Positions 1 through 10,416 of a stretch of DNA of 64,000 bases are shown in pieces. Source of the DNA: Anaeramoeba flamelloides (taxonomy: Eukaryota > Metamonada > Anaeramoebidae); contig JANTQA010000020.1 in NCBI GenBank assembly GCA_027625915.1, positions 62,001-126,000 of the forward strand, in the 5' to 3' direction. The translations under genes and the position numbers were made by a program. The notes below the pieces were generated by a model that worked only from the letters and a program-made list of their open reading frames with translations, was not told where the DNA came from and did no database searches. How positions within the stretch are numbered: the stretch's first letter is position 1; each line of letters starts with the position of its first letter.

Positions 1-2
1 TT

Positions 3-1955
3 TCGAAAGGTGGAATTTCGAAAACAAACATCTTCACAAAGTACAACTTGGCCTTTTTTGGCCAGTTCCCATGGGGCTCTGTCCCATTGATCCCCTTGGA
101 GATCATCTGGGGCCCCTTTAAAAAGATCCTCTTCTCTCAGGTCTCGTATTGGGCACGGTGTGCGGTTGTGCCCTTAATGGTAATCCAGCACTATCGGCAT
201 GTCTGCAAATTAAGCGAAGAGGAAGATTGCAAGGAGCTATGGGTTGAAAAGGACATCAAAAAATTGAAACTAACACATCCCTTTGACACAGAGAAATGGA
301 TCTCGTGGTCAAATTTCTTTTGCCTTGCAGACAAGGTTTTGCACATTTGTGATTTTGATTTTTATCATAACTCGCGGATCAAAAAAACTGCGCTCGACGG
401 TTGCATCAATTGGATCACCGAGCACGTCAAGTACGAAGGTGGCAATGGCGCCATCTGCCTTGCAATGTACTACGCAACAATGGCGCTTTGGCTATATGGG
501 AAAAGGAAAGGTGACAAGGATTTTGACCGCTCTTTTCAATCTTGCCTGGATCTCGTCACTCCCCTGAAGGATCCAAACATGTTGCTCGTGCAGCCTTGCT
601 TTAGTCCTGTTTGGGACACTTGTCTGACAATCAATTCTTTATTTGAAAGTTATGATTGTAAAATTCTTGGCGATCTTGAGAACAAAACTAAGAGAAAATT
701 AGTGGTTAATGAAAAAATTAACGAAAATATGATCGACTTGGATTCCAAAGTTGACACAGACGAAGACGAAGACGAAGACGAAGACGATGAAAATGAAAAT
801 GAAAATGAAAAAGAAAATGAAAATGATCAGAAAGAGGTTTTAGAATCAGAAGAATTTGAAGAAAATAAGCAAGAAGAAAAAAATAACAAAATTCAAATAG
901 ATGTAAACAACCCCCTAAAAGCAATGCGGCATGGGTGTAATTGGTTACTAACACAACAAATTGAAATAGAAGGAGATTATAAAATGAAGGTGAAATCAGA
1001 AGGAAGAGGGTGGGCCTTCCAATACAGTAACGATTTTTTCCCCGACGTTGATGATACGGCTGTTGTAATTATGGGCTTGGCCAAAATCTTGAACCAAAAA
1101 CTTCAAAAAAGGATCAAAAATGGTGGCAAAATCAAAAATATTTTAAATATGGAGAACAAATATGTGAAATCTATAAAATCTGCTGTCGATTGGATACTTG
1201 GGATGCAGTCTTCTAACGGTGGGTGGGGAGCGTTTGACAAAAACAACTATGGAGTTTATGGGATACTTGAAGATATCCCTTTTGCGACCTCAATCAAGGG
1301 CTGTCTGTTAGACCCACCAACCGCGGATGTTTCTGCACGCCAGCTGCACATGTTTGGTGTTTTGGGATTTGACTCAAGCTTTGAACCGGCAAAGAAGTGT
1401 ATCCAATTTCTGAAGGATTGCCAAGAAAAGGATGGAAGCTGGTATGGCAGATGGGGGATAAACTACATTTACGGCACCTGGTGTGTTATACATGGCATGC
1501 ATATGATCGGCGAGGATATGAATCAAAATTACATTCAGCACGCAGTTACATTTTTGAAAAGTATTCAATGCGAAAATGGCGGTTGGAGTGAGCTCCCTTC
1601 AAGTTACAATAACCCTCCAAAGCCCGTCTTTAAGCAAAACGAACACGCTACACCTTCGCAAACAGCTTGGGCTATTCTTTCGTTAATACACGCAGGAGAG
1701 GCCAATTCCAAGGAAGTTAAAAGGGGTGTTCAGTATTTGCTAAATACTCAAAAAAAAAATGGCTCATTTGATGTTTCATCTTATACAGGAAATGGATTCC
1801 CCAGGTTGTTTTACCTTAATTATTACGGCTACCATCTGTATTTCCCATTGTGGGCATTAAGTTCATATTATAAAGCAAGCAAAGGTGAATTAATGAATGA
1901 AGAAAAAGTTAGAAAGGATAATATTAAATTGTCATTTTGGTCAAAATTATTTTAA
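3..1955 (+). CDS. Squalene-hopene / tetrahymanol-type triterpene cyclase, 3' part (5' end outside window)
   Basis: Class II (proton-initiated) triterpene cyclase, which folds squalene into a pentacyclic hopanoid or tetrahymanol, a sterol surrogate in anaerobic eukaryotes; such enzymes are monotopic membrane proteins. The frame is open to the window edge with no ATG before position 48, so roughly the first 100 to 150 residues lie upstream. The visible 650 residues show the family signature: a PVWDT motif near 600-620, the catalytic acid motif DVDDTA (1044-1061), and QW repeats such as SSNGGWGAFD and EKDGSWYGRWG, ending with the usual GNGFP...FP block. Stop is TAA. An acidic, low-complexity insert of about 50 residues (about 745-890, D/E/N/K-rich) sits between the PVWDT and DVDD regions, where bacterial enzymes have only a short linker. 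Hopene cyclase and tetrahymanol cyclase cannot be separated by eye. The family call is firm. Confidence 0.93.
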   Translation, partial: SKGGISKTNIFTKYNLAFFGQFPWGSVPLIPLEIIWGPFKKILFSQVSYWARCAVVPLMVIQHYRHVCKLSEEEDCKELWVEKDIKKLKLTHPFDTEKWISWSNFFCLADKVLHICDFDFYHNSRIKKTALDGCINWITEHVKYEGGNGAICLAMYYATMALWLYGKRKGDKDFDRSFQSCLDLVTPLKDPNMLLVQPCFSPVWDTCLTINSLFESYDCKILGDLENKTKRKLVVNEKINENMIDLDSKVDTDEDEDEDEDDENENENEKENENDQKEVLESEEFEENKQEEKNNKIQIDVNNPLKAMRHGCNWLLTQQIEIEGDYKMKVKSEGRGWAFQYSNDFFPDVDDTAVVIMGLAKILNQKLQKRIKNGGKIKNILNMENKYVKSIKSAVDWILGMQSSNGGWGAFDKNNYGVYGILEDIPFATSIKGCLLDPPTADVSARQLHMFGVLGFDSSFEPAKKCIQFLKDCQEKDGSWYGRWGINYIYGTWCVIHGMHMIGEDMNQNYIQHAVTFLKSIQCENGGWSELPSSYNNPPKPVFKQNEHATPSQTAWAILSLIHAGEANSKEVKRGVQYLLNTQKKNGSFDVSSYTGNGFPRLFYLNYYGYHLYFPLWALSSYYKASKGELMNEEKVRKDNIKLSFWSKLF

Positions 1956-1981
1956 AAATACTTCTAATTAAACTACCATAA

Positions 1982-2019
<38 letters not shown>
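1982..2019. repeat. (CA)n(TA)n microsatellite
   Basis: Uninterrupted CA dinucleotides pass directly into TA dinucleotides, just after the cyclase stop codon. Confidence 0.9.
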
Positions 2020-2779
2020 TTCCCTTAACAAAAGTATTTCAAGAAAGTTTTTTAAAAGTGATAAAAAAAAATTAAAGGCAGTGTTGTTACATTCATACTT
2101 ATATTTTATTATTCATAAAAATCTAGATTTATATAAAAATTTAAAAAAATCTCGAAAATAAAAAAATCTTCAAAAATATATTTTTCTTTTGATAAAAAAT
2201 ATCTTTATATTTATTTTTAAACTCCTCTTTTAAAAAAAGTGAGCCTCATAATATTTTAAAAATTTTGAACCAACTAATTGAAAGGGTGTTTCAAATGCTT
2301 TGAGTAACATGTTTGAAATTTTTACCAGTCATTTTTTGTTACTACTTCAATAAAATAAACTTTTGATCCAAGTATCTTTAAAAAAAAAAAAAACATTGGA
2401 ATTTCTATGTAATTGATACTTTTTTCGCATAATACATAACAAAACCAAAAAAAAATCATAATTAATTAAACTTCAATCCCAATTAAGAACTTTTTTATAA
2501 ACTCAAATTCAAAATTTACAACACAGTTAAAACCGTTCAAAGAATTACAATAATAAGATTTTATTCAATTTGGAAATAATTTTGATTTTCGAAAGAGAAG
2601 ATAATCATTTTTTCATCTTTTTGTTTATTGTTTTTATTTTGTTTTTCGAATTATGCATCACCTGTTTAGTTCTATTAAATTGCTTTTTGAACTTTTGATG
2701 ATGAGTTCAAGTTGAGTAGTTCAAAATAGAAGAACTCAAATAAAATTAGTTGATGGTATATAAACTTTGATAGATCAAT
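2020..2779. other. Intergenic, no gene seen
   Basis: A/T-rich DNA with homopolymer runs between the cyclase and the first LINE. I see no coding exon or RNA gene. Confidence 0.5.
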
Positions 2780-2795
2780 AATATTAATAGAATTT

Positions 2796-4534
2796 ATAAA
2801 AGGATTTCAAAAAATTGAAAATTTAAAATTTATTAATGAAAATGATATAAATTTCAATTTTGAACAAATCGAAAACACAAATTATAAAAGATTTTTAATT
2901 ACAATCCAAAATATATTCAATAAATGGTTAATTACACCTAATGATAAAACTCTTGAATATATTAAAAAAAGATCAATCCTATTTCTTCATAAAAAAGGAG
3001 ACGAAGGTGTAACTCTGAATTATCGACCAATTTCAATTAATCAAAGTTTACCAAGATTATTTCTGAAAATGTTATATAAACTAATAGAGCCTTGTTGGGA
3101 ATTTATTCATAAGTCACAATTTTGATTTCGAAAAAAATATGATACTCGAATTGCAGTCTTAAATTTCTTGAATATATATAAACAAATAAAATCAGAAAAT
3201 GAAAATGATATAACTTATATTATAATGATTGATATAGCAAAATGTTTTGATTCAATTAATTTTAAAATAATTAGAAAAACAATAAAAAAATTTATTTTAA
3301 ATAAAATTATTCAAAATTTTTTATTAAAATATTATCAAGGTGAAGGACTTGGTATATTCCAAGGAGATCCCTAATCACCTATCATATTTGCTCTTATTTC
3401 ACACTTTCTTTTATTAAAAATAATACCATTAACAAATCATTGTCAAATTTTTGCAGATGATTTGATTTTAATTATAAAAGGAAATATAAATCAAATAAAT
3501 AAAAAATTAATATTATTATATGAAATAATTATTCAATTTGGGTTAAAAACTAATAAGGAAAAAACAGAAATTACACAAGATTTAAAAAAAATTAAATATT
3601 TGGGTATTTATTTAGAAAAAATTTTACATTTAGTATATAATCTGAAAAAGGCAAAAGAAACTTATAACAACTCTAAACAATTATTTAATAATGGTTTATT
3701 AACTAATAATTTGAAAATTAGATTATTTAAATCTTTTATATTAAGTCAATTGACATATGGTCTAGAAATATATAACTATAAAATTACAACGCTAAATTAT
3801 TTAAATTCCTGGATTAACTCATGTATTACTGAAATATGCAAAATAAACCGAAATACCCCAGTTCTTATCTATAAAACAGAATTTAAATTCGAAAATTTGG
3901 TAATTTCAATTAATAAAAAGAAATTCAAATTCAAAAATAAATTAAAAAATTTATCGCTGCCTTATCTGAATAAACTAATAAATTTTAACCAAAGAATTAA
4001 CAATAAAATTAATTGGAATTCAAAGAATTTAAAACTTCTTATATAAGAAATTTATAATTATAATTATAATGAGTTGTTAAATTCTACCAGTTGGAAGGTT
4101 CAAAATTATTTTCAAATAATTAAAAATCAAAAAAAATATTTACTAATCAAAAATACTTATGTTATCCATCAAGCTCAACAATTCTAAAATTCAGAACATT
4201 TACTAACTGCTTAAATAGATATTACTATGTAATGAATAAAAACTCAAACAAATTTTGTCCTTTATGTTTAAAATATGATCATAAAGAGTTAATAGAAAAT
4301 ATTAATCACTTTTTATGGGTGTGTCCTTCCTATAAAAAAGATAGATTGATATTTTTAAATAAATTAAAAGAATTAAATTTTAATGATATAATTTTAAGCC
4401 AAGACAGCTTAAAATTATTTTCATTAATTAATAATCGTAGAATCTATGATTTTACGCTTAAATTTCTGAAAGGGAATTTAAGTAAAAGGGCACTCAGAGT
4501 GTAATTTACACTTCCTCATCAATAAAAAAAAAAA
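2796..4534 (+). mobile_element. Non-LTR retrotransposon (LINE), 5'-truncated, copy 1
   Basis: Reverse-transcriptase element flanked by a perfect 16-bp target-site duplication, AATATTAATAGAATTT, at 2780-2795 and 4535-4550, and ending in a poly-A tail of about a dozen bases. Coding traces run in order: RT finger region, motif A (IDIAKCFDS), motif B (GEGLGIFQGDP), the FADDLIL catalytic motif, and a C-terminal CCHC-like zinc finger (CPLC...HFLWVCP). The reading frame is broken: TGA near 3123, TAA at 3372 just after the GDP motif, and a stop or frameshift near 4044. The endonuclease and 5' end are missing. It is close to the copy at 10.4 kb. The intact duplication suggests a fairly recent insertion despite the lesions. 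Confidence 0.92.
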
Positions 4535-4550
4535 AATATTAATAGAATTT

Positions 4551-6029
4551 TTATAAATTTACCAATATTTTTTTTTGTTATTATATCTTCAAAATTTTTT
4601 AACACTTCATTGCTTTTATAGGGATTATTAATTAATTATTTTTTTTTTTGTGAGTATTTTAATCTATAAATAATAGTTAACATTACAATTAGTAGAATGG
4701 TTCTAATATGGTATTTCTTAAAGAATTGATTAAAAAAAGAGTTTTTTTTTCAAAAATTGAATTTTGGTGTTTAGATCTAAATGAATCTAAGTTCAAAATA
4801 TTGAAATTTATCCATATCATCATGATAATATTTAATTATGTTTTAAATATTCCAGGATTGTATGTTAATACTGTTTTTTTTTTTTTTTTTTTTGTATTGA
4901 ATAAAATAAAATACTATTTATAAAAAAAAAAGCTGAAAAAAAAAAACTTTTCAAATTTGGGATTACCTTATATATAATCATTATCAAATTAAACTGCTCA
5001 AAGATTAGATATTTTTTTATTCAAATTTTGAAAATCTAAAATAAATAAATAAATAAATAAAATATGTATTTTAAGATTTTTTTTCTGAATCAACAACAAA
5101 GTTTTGTATTTCAATAATTTGGTTTGATAAGTATATCTTGGAATGATTCTAAAAAAGATTATAATCTTATTTTGAATTTTCTATTAAAAAATATATGAAT
5201 ATTTTTAAAATTTTAGGTGTTTAGGGATGTAATTTCTGATTTTGATGGATTAACATTTGATTTGGGATATTTCTAATTCATTTACTTATAAAAGAAAGAT
5301 ACACTTAAACTCAGATTCACTTAAAAGTTAACACACAAAAAAGAAAAATTCAAATTATTTAAAGAATTAAATACTATCCGATTGTTTTGAAATAAGAGAA
5401 TTAATAAACTTTGGATTCTAAATCCCATTTCAAAAATTGTGACTCGCCTGGAATAATAAATTGAATAAAAAAAATTATCCTTAGTATTCAAGAGCAACTA
5501 ATTACTAAATATGATTCATAATACACTTTTATATCAATTAAAAAACTATAAAAAACTGATATTTTATAAATAAAAAAAAATTAACCAAAAACTCAAAAAA
5601 TGTGAGTAATAATTTTTGAAATGAGCATTATCGATTCTTTATTACTGAAATTTCACTGAAAAATATTAAAGATTGTTTTTCCAAAAAAATAAATTCATTT
5701 TAAAAGGTTGAACATAATATTCTCAATTTTTTAAATAATTGTGTGCCCTTACCTAGATCTTTTTTTTCTACAAATGATCTTTTTTTCAAAAAAAATGAAA
5801 AAAAAAAAAAAAAAATTGTTAAAAAAAAATTTGAGTACCCTTTCATTGGAATTTCTAGTGTAAAATATCTCAATTTCTTTGGAAAATTAAAATTGTTTGA
5901 AAAAAAAAGTTTTTGGATTTTTTATACTTTTTACCTTTTCCAAATTTCCCTTTTTAGATTGTTTGGGTTCCTCCTCTTTTTGTTTTTTAGGTGTTTGGGG
6001 AGAGGGTAAAAGGAATAAAAAATCATTAT
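4551..6029. other. A/T-rich intergenic stretch
   Basis: No supported gene. Short open frames here are dominated by F, K and N from homopolymer tracts. The stretch near 5840-5910 resembles 36465-36530, so a diverged dispersed repeat may be present. Confidence 0.4.
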
Positions 6030-6240
6030 AAGAATTGGTAGACTTGGTCATTACTAACCTTACCAAACTAGTACATGATCAGATCTAAAACGAATTGATC
6101 TGGACTGATGTAAATGAAGTTAGCTGAACCAAACAAATATGATGAGAAACTAACCAAAGTGAACCGAATTGGACTTTCCGTACAATCTGTCGAGTCGTTA
6201 GCTGGACTATTTTTTTGTTGTTAAGTTGGTATCTTATAGT
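6030..6240. other. Compositional island of degenerate short repeats
   Basis: Clearly richer in G and C than its surroundings, with loosely repeating words such as GAACCGAATTGGAC, ATTGATCTGGACTG and GTTAGCTGGAC. No frame stays open through it. It could be a degenerate tandem repeat or an unrecognised non-coding RNA. Confidence 0.35.
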
Positions 6241-6467
6241 GGTATTTTGCAAAAACAAGATTTGGGAAACTTACAAAAAAAAAAAAAAAAAAAAAATAAA
6301 AAAAAAAAAAAAATAAAAAAAAAATAAAAACAAAATCGACTCAAATTTGGAAAACCAATTTTTATTCTTAAAACCTTAGCACTTTAAATCTTAGCACTTT
6401 AAAGATTCAGCCCATCTATAAATTTATAAATTAAAACTTAAAGTATCCTATTTCATTTGATCTATAG

Positions 6468-6590
6468 TTGGTCAAATATTTAGATCTCTTAATTAAAACA
6501 AACTATGGTGCGATCCCAAAAAACCGACATAAAAGGAAAAAACCACCAACCCATTCAACACTATGGGTTCAAAAAAAACTTTTCAATGAA
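6468..6590 (+). CDS. Candidate internal coding exon, unrecognised gene
   Basis: A 41-codon open segment follows an acceptor-like sequence ending CTATAG and stops at a GTTTTTAC donor-like site, phase 0 at both ends. Its composition is protein-like (YLDLLIKTNYGAIPK, then KKPPTHSTLWVQKKLF) and unlike the F/K-rich noise nearby. I recognise no family and found no partner exons, so this is tentative. Confidence 0.3.
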
Positions 6591-7532
6591 GTTTTTACTT
6601 TTTTTTTACTATTTTTTTTTTTCTCTCTTTCATTTCTTTTTTTCATTTCTCTTTTTCTTGTTTGTGTTTACAAAATAAAATTTTTCTTTTCATCTTGTAA
6701 AAAGATATCCATCGCGTTATAATCTTTCCTAAATTATAGCTAGGATAAAAAAACTTTAAAAACAATTTTAAAGTGTCGTTAAGTGCCGTAGAGTGCCTAG
6801 ATTTTTTTTAATTTTTGAAATGAATTTAAAATTTTATAAATTTTCAATACATTTCAAAAATTAAAAAAAAACTAATGAGAGTGTCCGTCAAGTGCCTAGG
6901 TTTTCCAGAATTAAAAAGAATAAAGTGAAATCAAATAGATTTTACTTTATTCTTTTAAATTCTGGAAAACCTAACTGCGGTTTTTTTTACTTTTTGGAAT
7001 AAATGGAAAATTTTAAAAATTTTCTGTCTATTTCAAAAATTAAAAAACACCTAAGGGCAAATAAGAGGAATTAAAAACTCCTCCCTTATACAATAATAAA
7101 AAAAAAAATTAGGTAATTTTTAACCCCAAAGTTAAAGATCATTTTTTTTCTTTCAAATGCTTTAAATGTTGAAAAGATTCTTGTGAATATAACCAAAATT
7201 AAACAAAGATATTTGTAATGGATCTTCAAATTTTATTTGGAAAGTACCCCTTAAAAAAGGATTTTTATCGTAAAAAGCCCAAACAACAATAGTAATTTTA
7301 AATTTGTAATGTTAAACCATACCAAAATATTTACAAGATCAATTAAGAAACAACTAGCTCTATTTTTCTTTTTTGTTTCGACAAATTTTCATTTTTTGGA
7401 GAGTAGTAGATTTAACCATTAATTGTTTAGTATTTATATTAAGAACTGCTACTTTTACAAAATATTTTGGTTATACCAAGCACTTTTTCATGTTTGAAAC
7501 TTCCAATTTCTTAAAATCTTACAAATTCTTTG
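6591..7532. other. Intergenic with inverted repeats, no gene seen
   Basis: Besides the hairpin at 6898-6972, a looser inverted repeat of A/T tracts spans about 6800-6870. Nothing coding was supported. Confidence 0.45.
6898..6972. repeat. Near-perfect 35-bp inverted repeat with 5-nt loop
   Basis: Arms 6898-6932 and 6938-6972 are complementary over 35 bp with two mismatches. The outer ends read AGGTTTTCCAGAATT and AATTCTGGAAAACCT. The transcript would fold into one long stem. It lies outside any supported gene. It could be a small-RNA precursor, a compact fold-back element or a transcription end signal. Confidence 0.8.
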
Positions 7533-7786
7533 CTGGTATTTGATGAATAAACACAAAAAATTTTCACTCCATTTTCCTATTTCGTGCTCTAATAGAGTTT
7601 CCAAAGAAATTTGCAAATAAATAGGTTATAATTTGTGTTCTCTATTTATTTGTTTGGTCCCTTTTTTATGTAATTTATCAAGATATTATTGGTGTGTCAT
7701 AATAGTCCTAAAAGAAAGTCAAATTTCTAAAATTGATCAAAAGATAATCAACCAAAATTTTATCCCGTCTAAATTTCAAATACTAG
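7533..7786. mobile_element. MITE, CTGGTATTTG-ended family, copy 1
   Basis: Non-coding element of about 254 bp with short terminal inverted repeats (CTGGTATTTG at the left, CAAATACTAG at the right). Internal blocks are shared with 25041-25270 and 27550-27721, including ATTTTCACTCCATTTTC and TTTGTTTGGTCC. No transposase is encoded, and the target duplication is unclear. Confidence 0.6.
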
Positions 7787-8148
7787 TAATTAAAAAAAAT
7801 TAAATTTCAAACATCTTTTTAATCATTATACATCGATAAACTTAAATTTTGGTTTGAGGCGACTTCTTTTTGTTTATAGTTCATAAAATTAAATGTTCAA
7901 GTTTCATGTTTCGGATTCAGAAGAAAAAAAAAAAAATAAAAGCAAAAGCCAAAGCAAAGAATAACTTTTAGAATAATGTGTTAATTGATTTTTTTTTTTA
8001 TTTTTTCGTTTGGTTTGATCTGTATGTTAAAACAAGCAATTTGTATCGAAAAGATAAATTTATCACCTTTTCTAATCTGTTTATTTTTTTTCGCTTCGAT
8101 TTCAAAAGAATAATTTTCAAAATTACTCGCATTTGTGAGAATTGGATC
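7787..8148. other. Intergenic, no gene seen
   Basis: A/T-rich 3' flank of the SEM1-like gene. Nothing else was supported. Confidence 0.4.
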
Positions 8149-8611
8149 TTATTTTTCACTTGATTTTTGAAGTTCGACCTAAAGGATCAAATTTTTGTTT
8201 TGAAGTTTTTTGTTAAAAAGAAAAAGAAAAAGAAAATGAAAAAGAAAAAGATGCCAAAAAAAATAAAAATTGAAATTTTTTTAAAAACAAAAAAGTAAAA
8301 AAAAAGAAAAGGAATTCATACCCTTAATTGTTGGACTAATTCATCTTCAATATCGTCTTCGTCCCAATCGTCTCTTGTTAAAACTTGATTATTATTATCT
8401 TTTTCATTATCGCTCCAATCTAAATATTTAAGATAAAATGTTTGTATTTTTAGAATCGTTTTTTAGTTTGTACTTAATTACAAAGAAAAAAAAACTGTTC
8501 AGCATTAATTTAGGAATCAGATGAGCTACCTTGTTCAAATTCCTCAAATTCATCATCTTCTTCGAGTGCCTCAAATACTTTTTCAGAGCTGTTTTTTTGT
8601 TTGTCAGTCAT
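8149..8611 (-). CDS. SEM1: 26S proteasome lid subunit SEM1/DSS1, three exons
   Basis: Small acidic protein of the 26S proteasome lid that binds ubiquitin and also serves the TREX-2 complex and BRCA2-type recombination proteins. Exons on the minus strand are 8611-8530, 8419-8322 and 8178-8149, joined across introns of 110 bp (GTAGCT...TTTAG) and 143 bp (GTATGA...TTTAG). Phases match and yield 69 residues, against 70 in human DSS1. Diagnostic blocks are LEEDDEFEEF in exon 1, a Trp-containing segment then DDWDEDDIEDELVQQLR in exon 2, and VELQKSSEK with a TAA stop in exon 3, mirroring the family's DDEFEEF, W-rich and QLRxEL blocks. The start ATG is the only one before the acidic block. No continuous frame exceeds about 35 codons, so a plain ORF search misses it. 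Recognition is confident and the junctions are inferred from sequence alone. Confidence 0.9.
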
Positions 8612-10399
8612 TTTTTGAGATTCAAAAAAAAGTTTTTTTAAATAATGGTTGTAAAAAGAAAAAATGAAAAGTTCAAGATTTTGAACTTCTAACTGTTCCT
8701 TTTCATCTTATGGTGAATTTCTTTTGACTTTTTAAGGACCCTCAACTAAAGACTCGGTTTCACTCAAATTGATTAATATTTCGTTTTTAAGGTTGAGATA
8801 ACTCTTGTGATTTTTTGCAAAATAAAATTTCATCTAAAAATTTCAAGTTTTGTGAAACAAATTAAACAAGAAAATGACAATATGTCCTTAATAATATTAA
8901 GCAAAATTTTTTTCTGATTAATATTTTTCGAAATCTAACCTTATAGCTTAATTCAATTAAACATTGTGATAATTTTTTTTAGAATAAAAACACTCTCAAC
9001 TTTTGAATATCGAAAATATTTTTTGGAATTACTGTGCACTTTTTTATTTTTTTTTTGAAAAATTGGGGTTGAGAAAAGTTTGAAATCCAAGAATAAGTTA
9101 ATATATTAAATTAGAATGCTTTTCCAGAAAGTTTATCCTTTTAGTTTAACTTTTTTTTTATTTTACCATTTAAAACTAAAAAAAAACATTTGAAGACCAA
9201 ATTTGTGCCTTTTGTGAAAAGAAAATTCCCATAATTTAGAATTTGTTTTAGTAAATGAGTTAAAAAAAGATAGTGAATCTAAAAATATACATAATTTCAA
9301 CTTTGAATTCAATGATTTTGGCAAAAAATGTTTACAAGAAAAAGCTAAATTGAAACTTTATTTATTTTTATTTTATCATTTTGTTTTTTTAATTGTATTA
9401 ATGAAAAGTATTTGATCAGTTTTTCATTTTTAGTGTTTTTTGGGTAGTAGGGACATATTAATTAACACATAAATTAAATCTTTTTGACTTACTCATAATG
9501 GATTGAAATTCGAATGTTTCAAAATTTCATCTGATTTTCTCTTTTTCATTGTGAAATATTTTTTCATTAGGTTTCTAGTTCACACATAATAACCACAGAA
9601 ATCAAAAAATACCTTATTAATTTGAGATAACAAATTTTAATCTATTTAATTGCAACCTCTTGATAAAGTCAAAAAAAAAAGGAAAAGGAAATTACCTCGA
9701 TTAACAATTTCTGATTTATTTTTCATCTATTTGTATTTATTTTGTTATTTTTATAAAGAAAAGAATGTTTGAGTGAGTTTCTTTCTTTTAGAGTTATTAT
9801 CGTTAAAGTATGAAAAGGTTTTTTTAAACCTCAAAATGTGGTTCTTTAATTTTCAATTTTTAGTGTTTCTTCATTAGGTAATAATTTATCTTATCTTTGA
9901 AATCTTTAAAAACAAATGCAATACTTAGAGAGGTGTGTTGTTATAGTTGTTGTTGGGTGTGAGTTTTGGAGATCATTTTTATTGTCTCTCTTTGAAAAAT
10001 TCATTTCTTTTGATTTTTTTATTTGTCAAAAATAACTTTGATTTTTAAAAAGTGTTTTATTTGACAAATAAATTTAAAAAATGAATTAGAGTTAGAATAA
10101 ACAACTCAAAACGATTTCTACTTGGATGAAAAATGAATTAGTATATAAAAAAGAATTATTTCAGATATCTAAGAATAATAATTATTGGATGTTTTTTTAG
10201 ATTGGTAAATTGGATTTTTATTACAATATAAAACCCCCAAAAAATAATATTTTGAAGAACTGATAGATTCCTTTCATTTATATTGTTATAATTCACATAG
10301 TATTTCGAATAAAAAAATCAAATATAGAATTTTATCAAAATTGGTTGATTATTAAAGAATTTCCAAAAAAAAAACGAGTTTGGTCCAATCTGTTAAACT
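8612..10399. other. Intergenic, possible short minus-strand terminal exon near 8.73-8.80 kb
   Basis: Mostly noise. On the minus strand, 8803-8732 is a 24-codon open segment after an acceptor-like AG, ending LSETESLVEGP and TAA, so it could be the last exon of an unrecognised gene just upstream of SEM1. I could not find consistent upstream exons. Confidence 0.25.
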
Positions 10400-10416
10400 A
10401 TATATCTCTTAATTTT

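Noticed and set aside
3372-3374. TAA within LINE copy 1 taken as evidence of an alternative code
   Set aside because: Copy 2 has a sense codon (TTA) at the same place, so this is ordinary decay.
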